A DNA stretch of 64,000 nt from Prochilodus magdalenae (lineage: Eukaryota; Chordata; Actinopteri; Characiformes; Prochilodontidae): the NCBI GenBank assembly GCA_024036415.1, contig JAMWET010000016.1, positions 70,001 through 134,000 on the forward strand. Direction: 5' to 3'. The notes below the pieces were generated by a model, which did no database searches, was not told the DNA's origin, and saw only the letters and a program-made list of their open reading frames with translations. Positions 34,792-48,109 of the stretch are shown here, in pieces; positions within the stretch are counted from its first letter, which is position 1; each line of letters opens with the position of its first letter. Position numbers and translations under genes: made by a program.

Positions 34792-37700
34792 CTGTGTGCA
34801 TGAGTGTGTGTCTGTCTGTCTGTGCGCGTGTGTGTGTGTCTGTGTGCATGAGTGTGTGTCTGTCTGTCTGTGCGCGTGTGTGTGTGTTTGTGTGTCTGGG
34901 TGTGTGTGTGTGTCTGTGCGTGTGTGTGTGTCTGTCTGAGTGTGTGTGTGTTTGTGTGTCTGTGCGTGTGTCTGTCTGTGTGTGGGTGTGTGTGTGTGTC
35001 TCTGTGCGTGTGTCTGTCTGTCTGTGCATGTGTGTGTGTGTGTGTGTGTGTGTCTGTCTGTCTGTCTGTGCGTGTGTGTGTGCCTGTCTGTGTGTGTGTC
35101 TGTGTGCATTAGTGCGTGTGTGTGTGTCTGTGTGTGTGTGTGTGTGTGTGTCTGTGCCTGTCTGTGTGTGTGTCTGTGTGCATGAGTGCGTGTGTGTGTG
35201 TGTGAGAGAGTGTGTGAGTGTGTGAGTGTGAGAGTTTTTAGGCCATTATACTACTTAAGGAACTCTCAGGCTGATCACATGACCAGCATTGTGCCACAAG
35301 AAAATCATTGGACCAGCATCTGACAAGTATGTACCCGCTTAAAATTCCTGACTCCTGACTGGATTTACTAAGAATGTGCCCAATGAAAGAAATTAATCAC
35401 ACCAATGTTTCAGCGTCGCATTTTTCATCGTGAAAGGCCTCAGACAACTCCAGTACTCCTTCAGTAACGTATAACGCATGTAACGCATATTTCTCTGCAG
35501 AAGAATGTCATTTAAGTTCAACATGTCAGCAAGAGGAGAAAATGTCATTACGACCAAATGAAGCAGTGTAAAGTAAGAAGTTGGAAGAGAGCAATCAAGG
35601 TGAACACGAACAGATGATGAATTAACAAAAACAAATAAACACATTAACCAGATGTGTTGCCTTTTGAGTTGATGTTTAAAAGCGTTAGCAGAGTGGACCA
35701 AGTTCATGGTTTCTACAAACAACACTAAATGACATAGAGCCTCTGTTTATCCAAAGAAGTGTGTGATGCTCAAAGACTTCTTTAATACAGGGTGGGAATT
35801 ACAGAAAGAAGGATTTTTCAGATAGCCAGAAAACTTAAGCGTCCAATAGGAAGCCTGCTCAATAGAAAAAAAGCTGAAGGACCTTCCTACTGGATAGTCC
35901 CGATCTTTGGGTTTAGGTTATCTGGATATTGAGAGATCCTGCTTTGTGGAATACCCCCAAGTCTGAAAGTCCCCAGTAGCACATTGTGGCAAACTGTAGA
36001 CGTTCGATTCAAGAAATGACAGCAGAAAAGTTCAAAGAATTCCTAAAACATAGTAAAATTCATTGCTTTGAATTACCAACATTCACCATTGTAGAAAATG
36101 TTTGATTTCGTGGCTCAGATTTAGTATGTTATTGTGTAAAGTATCATCATCTTGCATTTTTTATTTATCTTTAAAATAGATTTAGGTCTAATGTGTCATG
36201 AATTATGGTTTTGGAAACAAAGTTTCAAGTTTAAAGACTTTTGTTCATCTAAACTAGCATTTGAATTCATTTACTGGGTTTTGATATAAAGACTAAAACC
36301 CAGATCTATTATGGTGGTAAAACCTTTTAACACATACTCTGCATATACAGCCAGCCCACAATTTGATTAACACATGTTCACAACTGTTACACAACTTAAA
36401 AACCACACTAGAGGCCGGAGTGTGTTGTTGATCAGTGCTGCATGTTTGCGAACTCAGTGCTGCTCAAACGATGCAACTGCTGACGAACAGGACAGAATGT
36501 GCATTCTAACCAAAGCACGGACGCGGTTTTGAATTGTGACATCATGTCATTACGACGTACCGTTACACCCCTGATTACATATCCATCACTAGCTAGTTTT
36601 GTGTGCGTTTATGTGCATCTTATGTTCTTACTGTGTTGGTAATGTCGTAGACTACGATGGCAGCCTGGGCTCCTCTGTAGTACATTGGGGCCAGACTGTG
36701 ATATCGCTCCTGTCCGGCTGTGTCCCAAATTTCAAATTTTACTGTTGTATCATCCAAACAGACTGTCTGTGTGAGGAATGCAGCTGCAGAAAGACAGAAG
36801 GGGAAAAAAAGATAACATTAATGTAAATGATATGCAATGTTATTATCTAATATCATTATTACATCATTTTCAACAATGACAATGTAAACCAATAGTGCTC
36901 AGTCCGAGTCCTGCAGGCACCCTGCCCTGTAGGTGGACTTTGGTGGACTTGACTGACACCGAGTGAGTTCACGACTTAACATGAAGAGGAGCAGTTAGGT
37001 CATGGTGTTGTGTTTACATGAGCAGACAACAAAAATATAAATTCTATAAGCACTAAAGACTGCTCCTCTGCGGGCTTTTAGCTGGACCTCATACCTCATG
37101 TTTTTGCACACCTGATTTTCTCAGCACATGGCTATAAAAATACTCACTTGGTACATGCACCGGAAAATACTGACTGAGTACATGTACGTTTTTTGCTTGT
37201 GCAAATTAATTTGAGACCTGCTCCAGATAGAGCAGGTTTTTGTAGGGGCTTGACCTCACAAGACTCAAGAGAGGCGTTACAATGACACAGAAGCTGCAGA
37301 AAACAGAATTCACATCTAATGGAGAATGAGAAGGGGTGAGGGTGTTAAGACAGATGGGCAAGTGAGCTTTCAAGCCCAGTGAAGCTTTGAGTTCTGACTC
37401 AGCAGGTCTCCTCACATGACCACGGCAATGAGCCCTGCAACCTCAGACCTACCTGCTGACAGAAATGAAATATAAAGGGGAAAAAAAAAAACTAGTTCAC
37501 TGGAAGAGAAAAAGTGCTGACCCTTTCCGTATTCCCGGGCTGATGTGAGCATGTGGTATCCTGTCTATGTATTTTCTCTCTCACTCCGTTTCCACTCCCT
37601 GCCATTGTACGTCAAATAAGCTGACTGATCTCAACCGACTAGTGGTGAACAAACCCCCACAGCATCAAGAGAGGTGAGTCTGAAGGGTGTCTTGGAAAAT

Positions 37701-40700
37701 GTTAAAAGACTTGAAATGTTAAAAGATGGTCACCGTACTTATTAAATAAATATGATTCAGTTAATAACTCAATAAAATACAAATTCCAAAGACTGCTGTA
37801 CTCTAGAGATGAACATGAACACTCGCATACACGCACACAAATCCAGGAAATCCCATTGTCAGCCTGCTTCCTCTTCTCTCGGGCCGAGGCTGAGTAACTG
37901 CTTCCTGTCAGCTCTCTTGTAGGGAAAACGTCAGCTCTTTCGTTGATGACCTCACACAGGAATAGATCGCTTACAAAGCTGAGTGGGTCAAAGCTGTTCT
38001 TCTAGATGGAGCTTAAATTTCTGTTTAGATTCTATTGTAATGAACGGGCAGATAATTCATGTAGGGATGTCCTGATATCAGAACTGTGGTCCAATGCCAG
38101 TGCAGCAGTATGAAATAAAGCAAATGGAGCCCTGCTGGGATTAGAAATACCGTTTTAACTGTTAACTAAGCCGACTACTCTAATTAATGTTGACTGGGTT
38201 CAGAAACAGTGCAAATATACATGTCTGAGAAACTAACATGGAGTCATCAGCGTGCATTATTGCACTAGTTAGCTGTAGTGTTAGCTCACATAAGACTCTG
38301 CTACTCATCCGACATGAAATGGTTTGGGTTTTCAGTCTTGTTCCTCCACCCAAGTCTCTTAACACCATGTCATCACCCGATGGCCAATCCCTTAGACATG
38401 AGAGCTCAAGGTCATAAAATGCACCCCTCTGGACATGCGTTCTTTTCAGCCAAAGAAGTTTCTTGGTTTTTCTCTCACCTAGACCCTTAATATCATGGCC
38501 CAATCACACATTTTTCCCATTACACCTTTGAAAATGCCAGCTCCGTTTTGCATCATGTAAACTTTTCACGACAAATGGACCAATAGAAATTCCAAAAAGC
38601 TAACATTTAACATTTGGCAGATACCTTCCCCAGTTCCCACATATACACTTTTCATTGTGAAGATGGGAGGTGCTGTTATGACCAGTGTTGGGACAGTTAC
38701 CATCACATATGACTAATTATATCTCAAAGACTGCTTTACTTATTACTACCTAAACAGAAATGACTCATTGCCATACTTCCCAAGTACAGCCACACAAACT
38801 TTAAATGTACATGGGGTTTTTATTTTCCTTCGCCAGATTGTTTGGCAAGTTTATGATGTTTGTGAATATAATACCGAGTAACGTGATCATCATGACACAA
38901 TAAACCAGCACCATCAAAAACTCAGGGTACAGTGACTTTTGAGTGTCTCTTTACTACACACTGTACAAAATACAGGTACACAAGACTAACTGTGCTCTCT
39001 TTGTAATAACACCACACTCACAATACAAAACTGCCATACTGCCCATCCCAACTGAGCTGTAGCACAAAAGAACACATTAGGACAGGCCCAGATAACCTAT
39101 ACAGATTAAATGTATGCTTCAAAAATGAATGTAAGCTGCATTTTTCCAAGATGGCGGCCCTTGTACAACGCAAGGCTCGGCGTCTCTCCAGTTTTAGCAA
39201 AATACTGGTTATTTACTTAATTATCTCCTGTATTTTCGCACTTTATGTAAATAATAATGCATTTTGCACTTCTGGTTGGATGCTAACTGCATTTCATTGG
39301 CTTTGTACCTGTACTCTGCACAATGACAAAGTTGAATCTAATCTAATCTAATTTAACTAAAATAGCTCATTAATACTGAGACACATCACTAACGCAAAGG
39401 ACTAAATCCAGTCAGTAAGTATGATTACAAGAATTAGTACTCGAATGCAGAATACACTACTTCACCACAGGAAAAGCAGTCACACAGCCATTTACAGCAT
39501 CGCCACCAACCTGGGTGTACAGCAAAAAATATTTAACATGATGCGCATGACACTGTAAAGAGATCTTCAGTTGCCAGTCAGGTTAAATATAAAGTATAAA
39601 GCTTAATGTACTAATTAAGTTCTGATCCCAAAACCGAACACCAGTACATATACACATATATATATATATATATAAAAAACATCATGAAGCTGGCTGTATA
39701 TATAACCCAATCAGATGCAGAGGAACACACACACACACCAGTTCTCCTATACATCCCGATACTAGTTAAAATGCATCATGCCAACTTCCCCTACTGGACT
39801 AAAGGTCATGCCACAAACATTTTAAAGGGCAACAAAACCTGGTAGTTTACACTGCTCCCACCACCCTTCAGTTCTTAGAACTACTCAAAATACAGGAGAA
39901 GAAAGCTAATTAGGGTGGTGCTCAAACCACCTTGACTCAATACAGACCGAAACTGTCCGTAACTACAACCCTCTGCACACATGCACCGTTACTCGGGAGC
40001 TTCAGCAGTAACATACAATATAATACATTACGACGTCTTCCTGTTCCTGCCCCTTTCATGCTGTAGCTAGTTCAGAAATGAGTGGGCTTCATGTGATGGT
40101 CAGGTGACTGAAAAGAAACCAGATATGGCCTCACATAAAGAGAACACAGGCAGCGCAGCCACACAGTAAAGCCTCACATTTTAAATTATGCTATTTATAA
40201 AATCCAAAATTCAGTGTGCATTTGAAGCGTTTTCCCTTGTGTGCATTGTGTGGTCCACACAGTATAAATATAAATATAGTAGCTTAATCAGTCACGTGGC
40301 TGTTGCATACACTTAGCCTTAAAACTATTTACAACGCATAAACAAAATGTATAACGGTGCATGGTGCTTCACTATAAAGGAAAGGTTCCATTTCGGTTTA
40401 TGCAATGCAGCAGACTCAGAGACAAGCTATTTTAAACACGGTTTAAAACTTCTTATATAAGCACTGTGATATTCAGCATCTCTACCAAACAGCCCTAAAA
40501 ACATAATTTCAGGCATATTTCCAAATAGGTCTTTATAGGTTCACCAGTGTGGTAACAATTAAAATACCTAGCAAATCTATTGTATTATTGTATATCTACT
40601 TTGTATATTGTATAAAGAAAAACAAGTATCTCCAAAATGGCAACTTTACAGGAGAGGCCAAAAACCTCATTTAACTTTAATGCAAGTCAATGGAACCAGA

Positions 40701-41544
40701 CGTCTTTCCAAACAGTTTTGGGCCGTTTCTGTTGGTCCATTCATCATGAGATTCTCACTCGGCGTAAACAGCAGCTGGTGTGTCCAAATGATGCATAAAA
40801 GTGAAAATGAACAAAAGTGGAGATACATGTTTTTCATTGGACAGCAACGATATACAATGTATAATACAAATTCTATACAGAGTTAACCAGAACACTAAAC
40901 TACTTTCAGAATTCTTATTTTTCCTTTTAACATATCATCGCTGTCAAAAGAAAAACATGCATCTCCAAAACGGCAACTTTACCGGAGAGGCTTGTTTAAT
41001 TTGAATGGAAGTCAATGGAACCAGACGTCTTTCCAAGCTGTTTTGGGTCATTTCTGTTGGACCATTGTTTATGAATTTTCCACAGAGTCTAAATAGCTGC
41101 TCGTGTGATCAAATGAGGCATAACAGTAAAAATCAACAAGAATGGAGATACATGATTTTCTTTGGACAGTGACAATGTTAAACCTATAATGGACTCACAG
41201 TGATACAGTTGTAATGCAGCTAGAGTGAAATTTAGCTCTGTTTAAAAATAATTTGCCTCCTTTTTAGTTTGTCAGAAGACATTCATTGTGAAAACCTGAC
41301 ATCACACAATGTTACCACCGCTCAATATTCAAGTCTTACATCACGGGGGAAATCATTAATAACAAGCTCCCTCACCTCCAATGGTGCTCTCCTGGTACTC
41401 ATGGAACTGGCCCTTGACGAAACGAAGCACGAGGCTAGACTTGCCCACGGCTGACTCCCCCAGTAAGACCAGTTTAAACTGGCAGATTTTGTTTCCGGCT
41501 GCGGCGGCACCATTGGTTCGCGCCGGTCCTCCTCGCCCCGCCAT
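30667..41544 (-). CDS. rab5c: RAB5C small GTPase, complete
   Basis: Early-endosome Rab GTPase controlling endocytic vesicle fusion. Five coding exons (minus strand): 41376-41544, 36632-36783, 33266-33388, 33069-33162, 30667-30794. GT/AG junctions and phases all agree, 666 nt, 221 residues plus TAA. Motifs: P-loop GESAVGKS (29-36), switch I ESTIGAAF, DTAGQE (77-82) with Q81, NKAD (135-138), ETSAK (163-167). The N-terminus [12 protein letters not shown] matches RAB5C rather than RAB5A or RAB5B. The C-terminal tail carries the double-cysteine geranylgeranylation site at 216-217, followed by GGGN, slightly longer than the mammalian end. The coding start exon has a probable acceptor only about 9 nt before the ATG, so the 5' UTR is mostly in an upstream exon. 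Confidence 0.97.
31222..31428 (-). mobile_element. tRNA-derived SINE, family 1
   Basis: The minus-strand B box GGTTCGAATCCC-type sequence is preserved (plus strand GGGATTCGAACCCC), and so is the GAGTCGCTCTGGATAAGAGT tail. It is in RAB5C intron 4. Confidence 0.8.
31561..31868. mobile_element. Candidate solo LTR, about 308 bp
   Basis: It begins TGTAAC and ends GTTACA, the short inverted TG...CA ends of an LTR, and is flanked on both sides by the four bases CTGT. An ATTAAA hexamer lies inside. No internal retrotransposon coding region is adjacent. It is in RAB5C intron 4. Confidence 0.55.
33436..33594. repeat. AT-rich and (TG)/(TA)/(CA) microsatellite
   Basis: AAATA-type repeats at 33436-33475, then TG, TA and CA runs at 33534-33594, in RAB5C intron 2. 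Confidence 0.9.
33889..34165 (+). mobile_element. tRNA-derived SINE, family 2, copy 2
   Basis: Matches the 28748 copy through A box, B box and 3' tail. It carries an additional GCCCCCTAGTGTGTTCACTA segment absent from copy 1. It is in RAB5C intron 2. Confidence 0.8.
34735..35235. repeat. 500-bp (TG)n/(TCTG)n/(GTGC)n compound microsatellite
   Basis: A long TG-based tract with interspersed TCTG and TGCATGAG blocks, in RAB5C intron 2. It generates large Cys/Val or His/Thr open frames that are not genes. Confidence 0.98.
39150..39353 (+). mobile_element. Non-LTR retroelement 3' end or SINE with (AATCT)n tail
   Basis: Sequence TGCTAACTGCATTTCATTGG, then CAATGACAAAGTTG and an (AATCT)n tail, as at the 3' ends of teleost non-LTR elements. 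It is in RAB5C intron 1. Confidence 0.6.
40612..40853. mobile_element. MITE, family M, copy 2
   Basis: Core shared with copy 1. The left inverted repeat is eroded (AAAGAAAAACAAGTATCTCC). It is separated from copy 3 by only about 80 bp. Confidence 0.8.
40932..41178. mobile_element. MITE, family M, copy 3
   Basis: Same orientation as copy 2. Inverted ends ATATCATCGCTGTC and GGACAGTGACAATGTT. It lies about 200 bp from the donor of RAB5C coding exon 1. Confidence 0.8.
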
Positions 41545-42089
41545 GCCTGCAGGCTAACACAGAAGAGGAGAGATCTGGCTGGGCTACCCCTGCTGCAGGA
41601 GCTGGTCACAGGACCAAGAGCACTGGAGCTCAGCGAAGAAGAGGACCAGGAGTAAGGTGAGTGAGGCTGACAGATGAAGATAACACCAGGACCCAGAGAA
41701 GGCAGACAACTGATGGGAAGATGGCAGTCACTGGAAGAGCAAAACTAAAAACAGAAAAACAAATCAAAGCGTTACTCGACAGCACACTTCTATAAATAGA
41801 ACATATTTTTAAACTTCATGCATTTGGAGAATATGCTCAGCTGCAAAACAGCTAACAGCACATCAGCAGGGACATCATTTGCTTCAAATGATTGCTGCCA
41901 CAACATCTTCACAGTAGGGCTACAACTAATGACTATTTCTATACTCAACCTATTTCTATAATCGACTGAGGCCCATGAGGAGAATGTAAAAGTCACCAGC
42001 GCTCTGCTGACTCAATAACTGCAGAATTCAAAATTCTAAAAATACTTTGGCACTATCATCAGCACAAAAACTGTGCACTGGGTGATTCA

Positions 42090-42775
42090 CGGCATGGGCG
42101 TCCATGGCTGACCAACTGCATGCAAGCCTTACATCACCAAGCACAATGGCAAGCGGTACAAACATGTTCTACAGAGTGACTAATCATGCTTCTCAATCTG
42201 GCGCTCTGATAGACAAGTCTGGAATTGGCAAATGCCTGAGGGATGTGACCTGCCGGACTGCACTGTGCCAGCTATAAAGTAAGGTGGAGGTGGGATAATG
42301 CTATGTGGCTGTAAAGGGAAATCTTAATGGTTCACCATAAGAATACATTGTGAATGTGAATACAAGTGAATGCTTCCAACTTTGTGGGAACAGTTTAGGG
42401 AAGGCTTTTTTCTGTTCTAGCTAATTGTGACCCAGTGGTGTATAAAGGTATGATTGGGTGACTCCGGTATGGTTGAACATGGCCCTGGCCCACACATAGC
42501 CCTCACCTAAAAACCCATCGAACATGTCTGGATATGAACTACAAACAGAGACTGTGAGCTGACCTCACAAAGTTTCTCTGAATGAATGGGCAAACATTCC
42601 CACATACACGGCCTAAAACGCTTTCCCAGAAGAGTGAAAGTTACAGCAGCAAAAGGGGGGGTGGACTTCAGACGAATGAATATGGATTTAGCATGTGATG
42701 TCATAAAAAGCTTCGGTGGGTATAATGTGTAGGCGTCCCCAAACTTTTGTCCATACAACGTATGATCGAATTAAC
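42090..42775 (+). mobile_element. Degenerate Tc1/mariner element, family C
   Basis: Transposase scraps on the plus strand, including PIEHVW at 42513-42530, the conserved block near the last catalytic residue of Tc1 transposases, and RFPRRVKVTAAKGG. It ends CCCAAACTTTTGTCCATA, a familiar terminal repeat of fish Tc1-like elements. Many stops are present. Confidence 0.7.
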
Positions 42776-42779
42776 AGTG

Positions 42780-45700
42780 ATCCAACAGGATTTACAAACA
42801 ATTATTCTTTACCAAGCTTCCCACACGATTTCTTTACCCTCACAGGAAACATTTAAAGCAAAGCTCCAAGACTCTAGCTTCATTTATGATAAACATGTGA
42901 TGCCAATCAGCCAAGCTGCTGACTAGCCTCAGTGTACTTATCAGTAAGCCTTTTCTAAATGACCTCTGCAGTACGATAAGCTAGCAAATTGGGTCTCAGT
43001 GTGAGAAGTTATTTAAAGCTGGTGTTTTTGAAACGCCAGTTTGTTTGTTATTGGAGCAACATGCAGGCCTTAACTGAGGTGTTTACATAGATTGTGTTGG
43101 GTAGGCAGAGAACAGCGTAACTTATCGTTTACACCATTCACCTTCTCTGCAATGAGCAAATGGAGCCGGGCAACAAAAAGCCCTTGGGAGCCTATTCGTG
43201 ATGGAGCAACAGAATGGTTTCATCAGCTTGTTTTTGGGGGTCTTAGAAGCCAAATCCATAGTTTAGTGGTTAATTAGACAGTCGGTCACGGCACTTGCTG
43301 AATGCCGGTACCATGATCCCATAAGGGAAAAAACAAAAGTTTTGTAGAGTAATATTTGCTCTGCTGAAACACCAGTGAACCACAAAATCACCAATTTAGC
43401 TTTGTCCCAATAAATGAGCTCTTTTTATTAAAATGAGATGTTTCAAAATTACACATAACGACACGGAGCAAGGTAAAAGTGGATCTGAGAGGCCACTGGT
43501 ACAAAACATGTAGAGTCATTATTTCAGCACAAATGGCCTGACTAATGGTCAGGCATAGGATAACCCTGAGCTGAGTGTTCTTTCGGCTACAATAGACCTG
43601 GTAATGGGGTAAAGACAGAAAATGGGGGAAAGAATGGAAGTTGAAGAACAGATGGCTGGATATGCCATGACAGCAGTGGGAATAATATCGAATACTGCTG
43701 AAGCATAATTACTGAGTTCAACATGGGGAAACGGGGACGACAACGACCACATTACAGCAGCAGTGGGACAATTAGGTAATGACTTCAGAACACAGCCACT
43801 AGCAGAACCTCAGAACTGAAAAATGAGTCTGCAGGAAGCACAATGTGAGCGGGCATTAGGGGCATAATGAAGGAAATCATTAAGCCATGGTGAGAGAGGG
43901 AGATGAAGCAGTTATGACTGGCACAAGGTCCTAAGGTTGAGCCTAATCCTCACCATGTGACTCTCTTTTCCCACTGGCAACTGGCTGCAGGTGTCACGGC
44001 TTATAACAGAGGTGCAGTCTAGCAAGGCTGCCACAGTTAATAGCTGAGCATTACTGCCATGTACGTAACTGCAATTAACACTTCAATATTTTCGTTTACT
44101 GTATGTAATTAATAAAATACAAGCCTGATTAGTTCTCTTGCTTTCCAGCTGCTGATTCTTAGTTGCCTTCAGCCAAAGACACACAGCTCAAATACATAGT
44201 GTATTCACTGCTGCCCTCTACACTAGTTTGAGCACCAAGTGAAAACCAGGCTTGGCAGTAGAACACTGAACGTTGCATGGTGCTGCTCTACAACACCAGT
44301 GCATAAAAATGGATCTGAATGTTGTCATATCCAAACTTCTCAAGTAATTTGTCTTATACAAGCGTCCAGTTAATACGTGCTTACATCTTAGAGCATCAGA
44401 CTCAGGCGTACTGATGAGTGACGGACAGCTGCACACCGCAGGCTGAATCAAGGCCATAGGGTTTTATTATGCTGCAAGTCTGGTGGTTCCTTCCACTCCC
44501 TCGGTGACAAACTGCACACATTAACCTAGCAGCTGACGAGTGATTACTGAAAGAAAGCCTAATTCAGACATTCAGGTAAAGGCAGTTCCTGCTACCATAT
44601 TTTACCCTGCCATTACAGATTTAGCCATGAGCATGTTTACTGCTGCTTGCTAACCCACACCACTGATAGCTACCTGCTGGAGCACACCACACTGTTTTGT
44701 GGAGTGAGAACTCTATCAGTTTCCCCACCATCAATACAAATACTGCATTTAAGTGCAAGTATCAGTGCCTATAATGATGCTTTATTAATTTAGAAACCAC
44801 TTATACTGCTCATTAGTAACTCTAATACTTCTGTATTTGACCTGTGAACTGCTATAGGCATATACTGCTAGTTCGTAGATTCCACATCATTCGGTTTCAT
44901 ACAATTTGCATGTCAAACAACCACAAGAATAACACCGTGATCTTAAAGCTTACAAAAATAACTAAACAAATAAGCTCCCGGTTTCCTGTTTAATCAGGAA
45001 TACAATCCAGCTAGTATCAAAGCTCAATGTGTGGTTTTCAGATTAACTAGATTCTAAACTAAAAATGAGGAAATGGTCCACAAAACAGAGAACAAAAGGT
45101 GTTTGCGTCCCTCTGCCAGACACTGCTTCTCATTCTAATTAGAGGTGACGTGTGTCTCGGTATTGGTGCGGGGCCGACATTCGCAGAAAAGGCTGGATCA
45201 GGTATCAGAGAGGAGAAGGAAAGGAGAAAAAACAAAAAAACAAACAAAAAAAAAGAACCTGATTTAGGGCAGCAACTATCCCCAAACCGCGCACCCCCCC
45301 CCCCCCCCCATGATTTTGTCCTATTTTAACAACATCCAACTTTAATTTCGCCACATTTCGACTTTAGTTAAAAGGTCATGTTTAGCGTCTGTCAGAGCAA
45401 AATCACAGGGTGTTTCACATATACAAATGTAAAAAAAAAAGGGGGTTTAATATTATTCAATACCTAAAAATGATGATTCTTCAAAACATCGCCAGAAACA
45501 GTAACCCGAAACTTTGATCAAGATGATCACAACACTCTCCAATATGGGCAACAGTTGCTCTGCTTCGATATTTTGAACCCCTATCCATATTTAGCCTACA
45601 GTGTCAAATGCTGTCCATTTCTCACGCTGCACTAACAGTCCCATAACAATGACTAGAAACTAGCGGCAGCGACCTGAACAAGAAAATCCATGTAAGGCTG

Positions 45701-48042
45701 CAGCCCAAGTAGAGACAGAATTCAGATCCACTGGACATCACTTTTACACTCTTCAGCCTGTAACCCTGTACTGCGCCAGCTCCTAGCTAACCTTCACACT
45801 TGCTGCACTGCACTGGAAAGCTTTAGCCTAAGTAATTTCTGATTTTAATCAGTTGCTTGCTTGGCCATTACACAGATGTTGCCCATGATCCATTAGCATC
45901 AGATAACGTGGATTTAATCATAACAGCTCCTGGGCTGACCAGGGTCCAAGAAACGCACAAGCACAGTCCTCATTCCAGAACAGAGAAGGCCTGAGTGTTA
46001 GGGCGACACAGTATGATACAGGCGATGATGAGCAAGGAACTGAATCTCGAACAAAGAATTGAAAACCACATCAAACATGTATTAGAAGACATGCATTACT
46101 GCACCAAGGGCTGTGTATTTCCAAAAGCCTGGTGATACTATATGCATCACAATACTGGGGTTGTGATTCAACATATTTCCGTCTTGTAGAGGTAATTTTA
46201 CACCGTCATAGTATGAAAAACACACCACCATATGCATTGGTTTGTTAATGCTAACATTACGGGTGTGCTCTTACACTGCTTGTTCACATTGGTGTGGAAG
46301 ATTTCCAACGTCTTCACAATCGATTACATACCTGCTTTCTAGCAGCCGGGGGTTTAAACATATGAACCATATGATCCACTGTCTACCACCAGGCTCTGCA
46401 TGTCAATGATTAAAAACAGATAATGCGTTTTTGAGAATCAATAATGGATCACAAAGCATATTATTGTTTTTGTTATATACTCAAGCGTATCAATATATCA
46501 ATATTCTCGTACACCTTTTCTCTTTCAGCTATTATTAAGCACTAGCGTTCCATGACACCAGTTATCTATTTTGGGCCAGTGCAGCAGCAAATACTGGACC
46601 GGACATCATAGGGCAAAAACATACAATCCAATATAGCGCTGTAACAAATACAGCTTGAAATATCATACTTGAAATATCATACAGACATGGATTTGTGGAT
46701 ATGTGAACAGTCAGTTCACAAGAAAGTCAGTGGTGCATATTCACATGACAGCGTAAACACACTTGTTTGCTCTTAATGTGGAAGTACAGTATGGGTAACC
46801 ACCTCACTCACAAACAAACAAACCGCTACGTTCCTAATTTAGTTATTAATAGAAACTAAGTACAGGAACTTATAGGGCAAAAAGGAAATGTATTAAAAGA
46901 ATACAAGTAAGGAAAAGTATAATCCTGCCGCATGTGAAAGCCAAACATACGAGTAGGCTGTTGGGATTTCAATAATAACAGCTTTAGCAAAGTTCAGGCT
47001 AAAATACGGTGGGACAGCATACAATAATCCTAGTAGCTAAAGGGTGAGATTATCTCTCAGTGTATGAGAAAGGAAGCGTGACATCACTGGGCACAAAAAA
47101 ATATTATATATAGGAAATGCTTTTCCAGAAATCGACCACCCAGAGCATCACAGCTTCCCATATGAGAACCTGGCAGGGACCTGCTTCAGAGAGAACCGTT
47201 AGCTTATCTACGTTGGCAGAACATGTTAACTAGATGATAGGCTTCCAGACTGCAAATGGTCAGATAACTACCAATAACTTCACACCCGTACTGCCTCACT
47301 TCAATCAAAGCCTTTAAGGGCGAGAGAACTTTAATTTAAAAAAATAAATAAATAAATAAAAATAATACAAATCAAAAACAACCCATAATGCCATGGTACT
47401 TTGTGTAACCTGAAAAGACCGAGTGACCATCTTCAATTAGTTAGGTCAGCTAGATTAGCCTCATAGCTCTAGTGCAGAACTAAAAAAGGAAACTTATAAC
47501 AGGCATAATAGCCAGTTAATGCTGTACAAGTTAATGAGCTATGGCTTATAAAAGTTAATCAGTAATGTCTTGAGGGTTTGGACCCGTGATAAACTCATTG
47601 GCCAGAGGTATTTTATATTATGTTTATGCAGCAAGTGCTGCTCCATGAGAGATAATGCTCTGCTTGCATGACAGTAATTCAGTATCTGTAGAAAATAAAT
47701 AAGTTTAAATCTTTAAATATAAAGGGCATAAAAATAGTTATCCTTTTTAAATTTACCGGATTTTTCACAGACTGTCTTCCATAAACTTAAATTTACTCAC
47801 AACTGTTCATCATCCCAGATTCTATCGACTACCGCTCTAGTAAAACCAGAATACATTTGATCAGCCTATGAGTTCAGCGAACTCAAAAGAACAGGACAGC
47901 AAGTGTCTATTACAGGATATGAAGGACGTGGCTCAGGTAATAAAAATACTCAGTGATCTTTAATTTCCAGGTGATTATATCACGTCACGTTGATAGTCAT
48001 TTCTATTCTGGAAAAACATCGCTGATATGAGGTATGGATGAC

Positions 48043-48109
<67 letters not shown>

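Noticed and set aside
34675..35225. Cys/Val- and His/Thr-rich frames up to 163 codons
   Set aside because: Translation of TG-based microsatellite on both strands.
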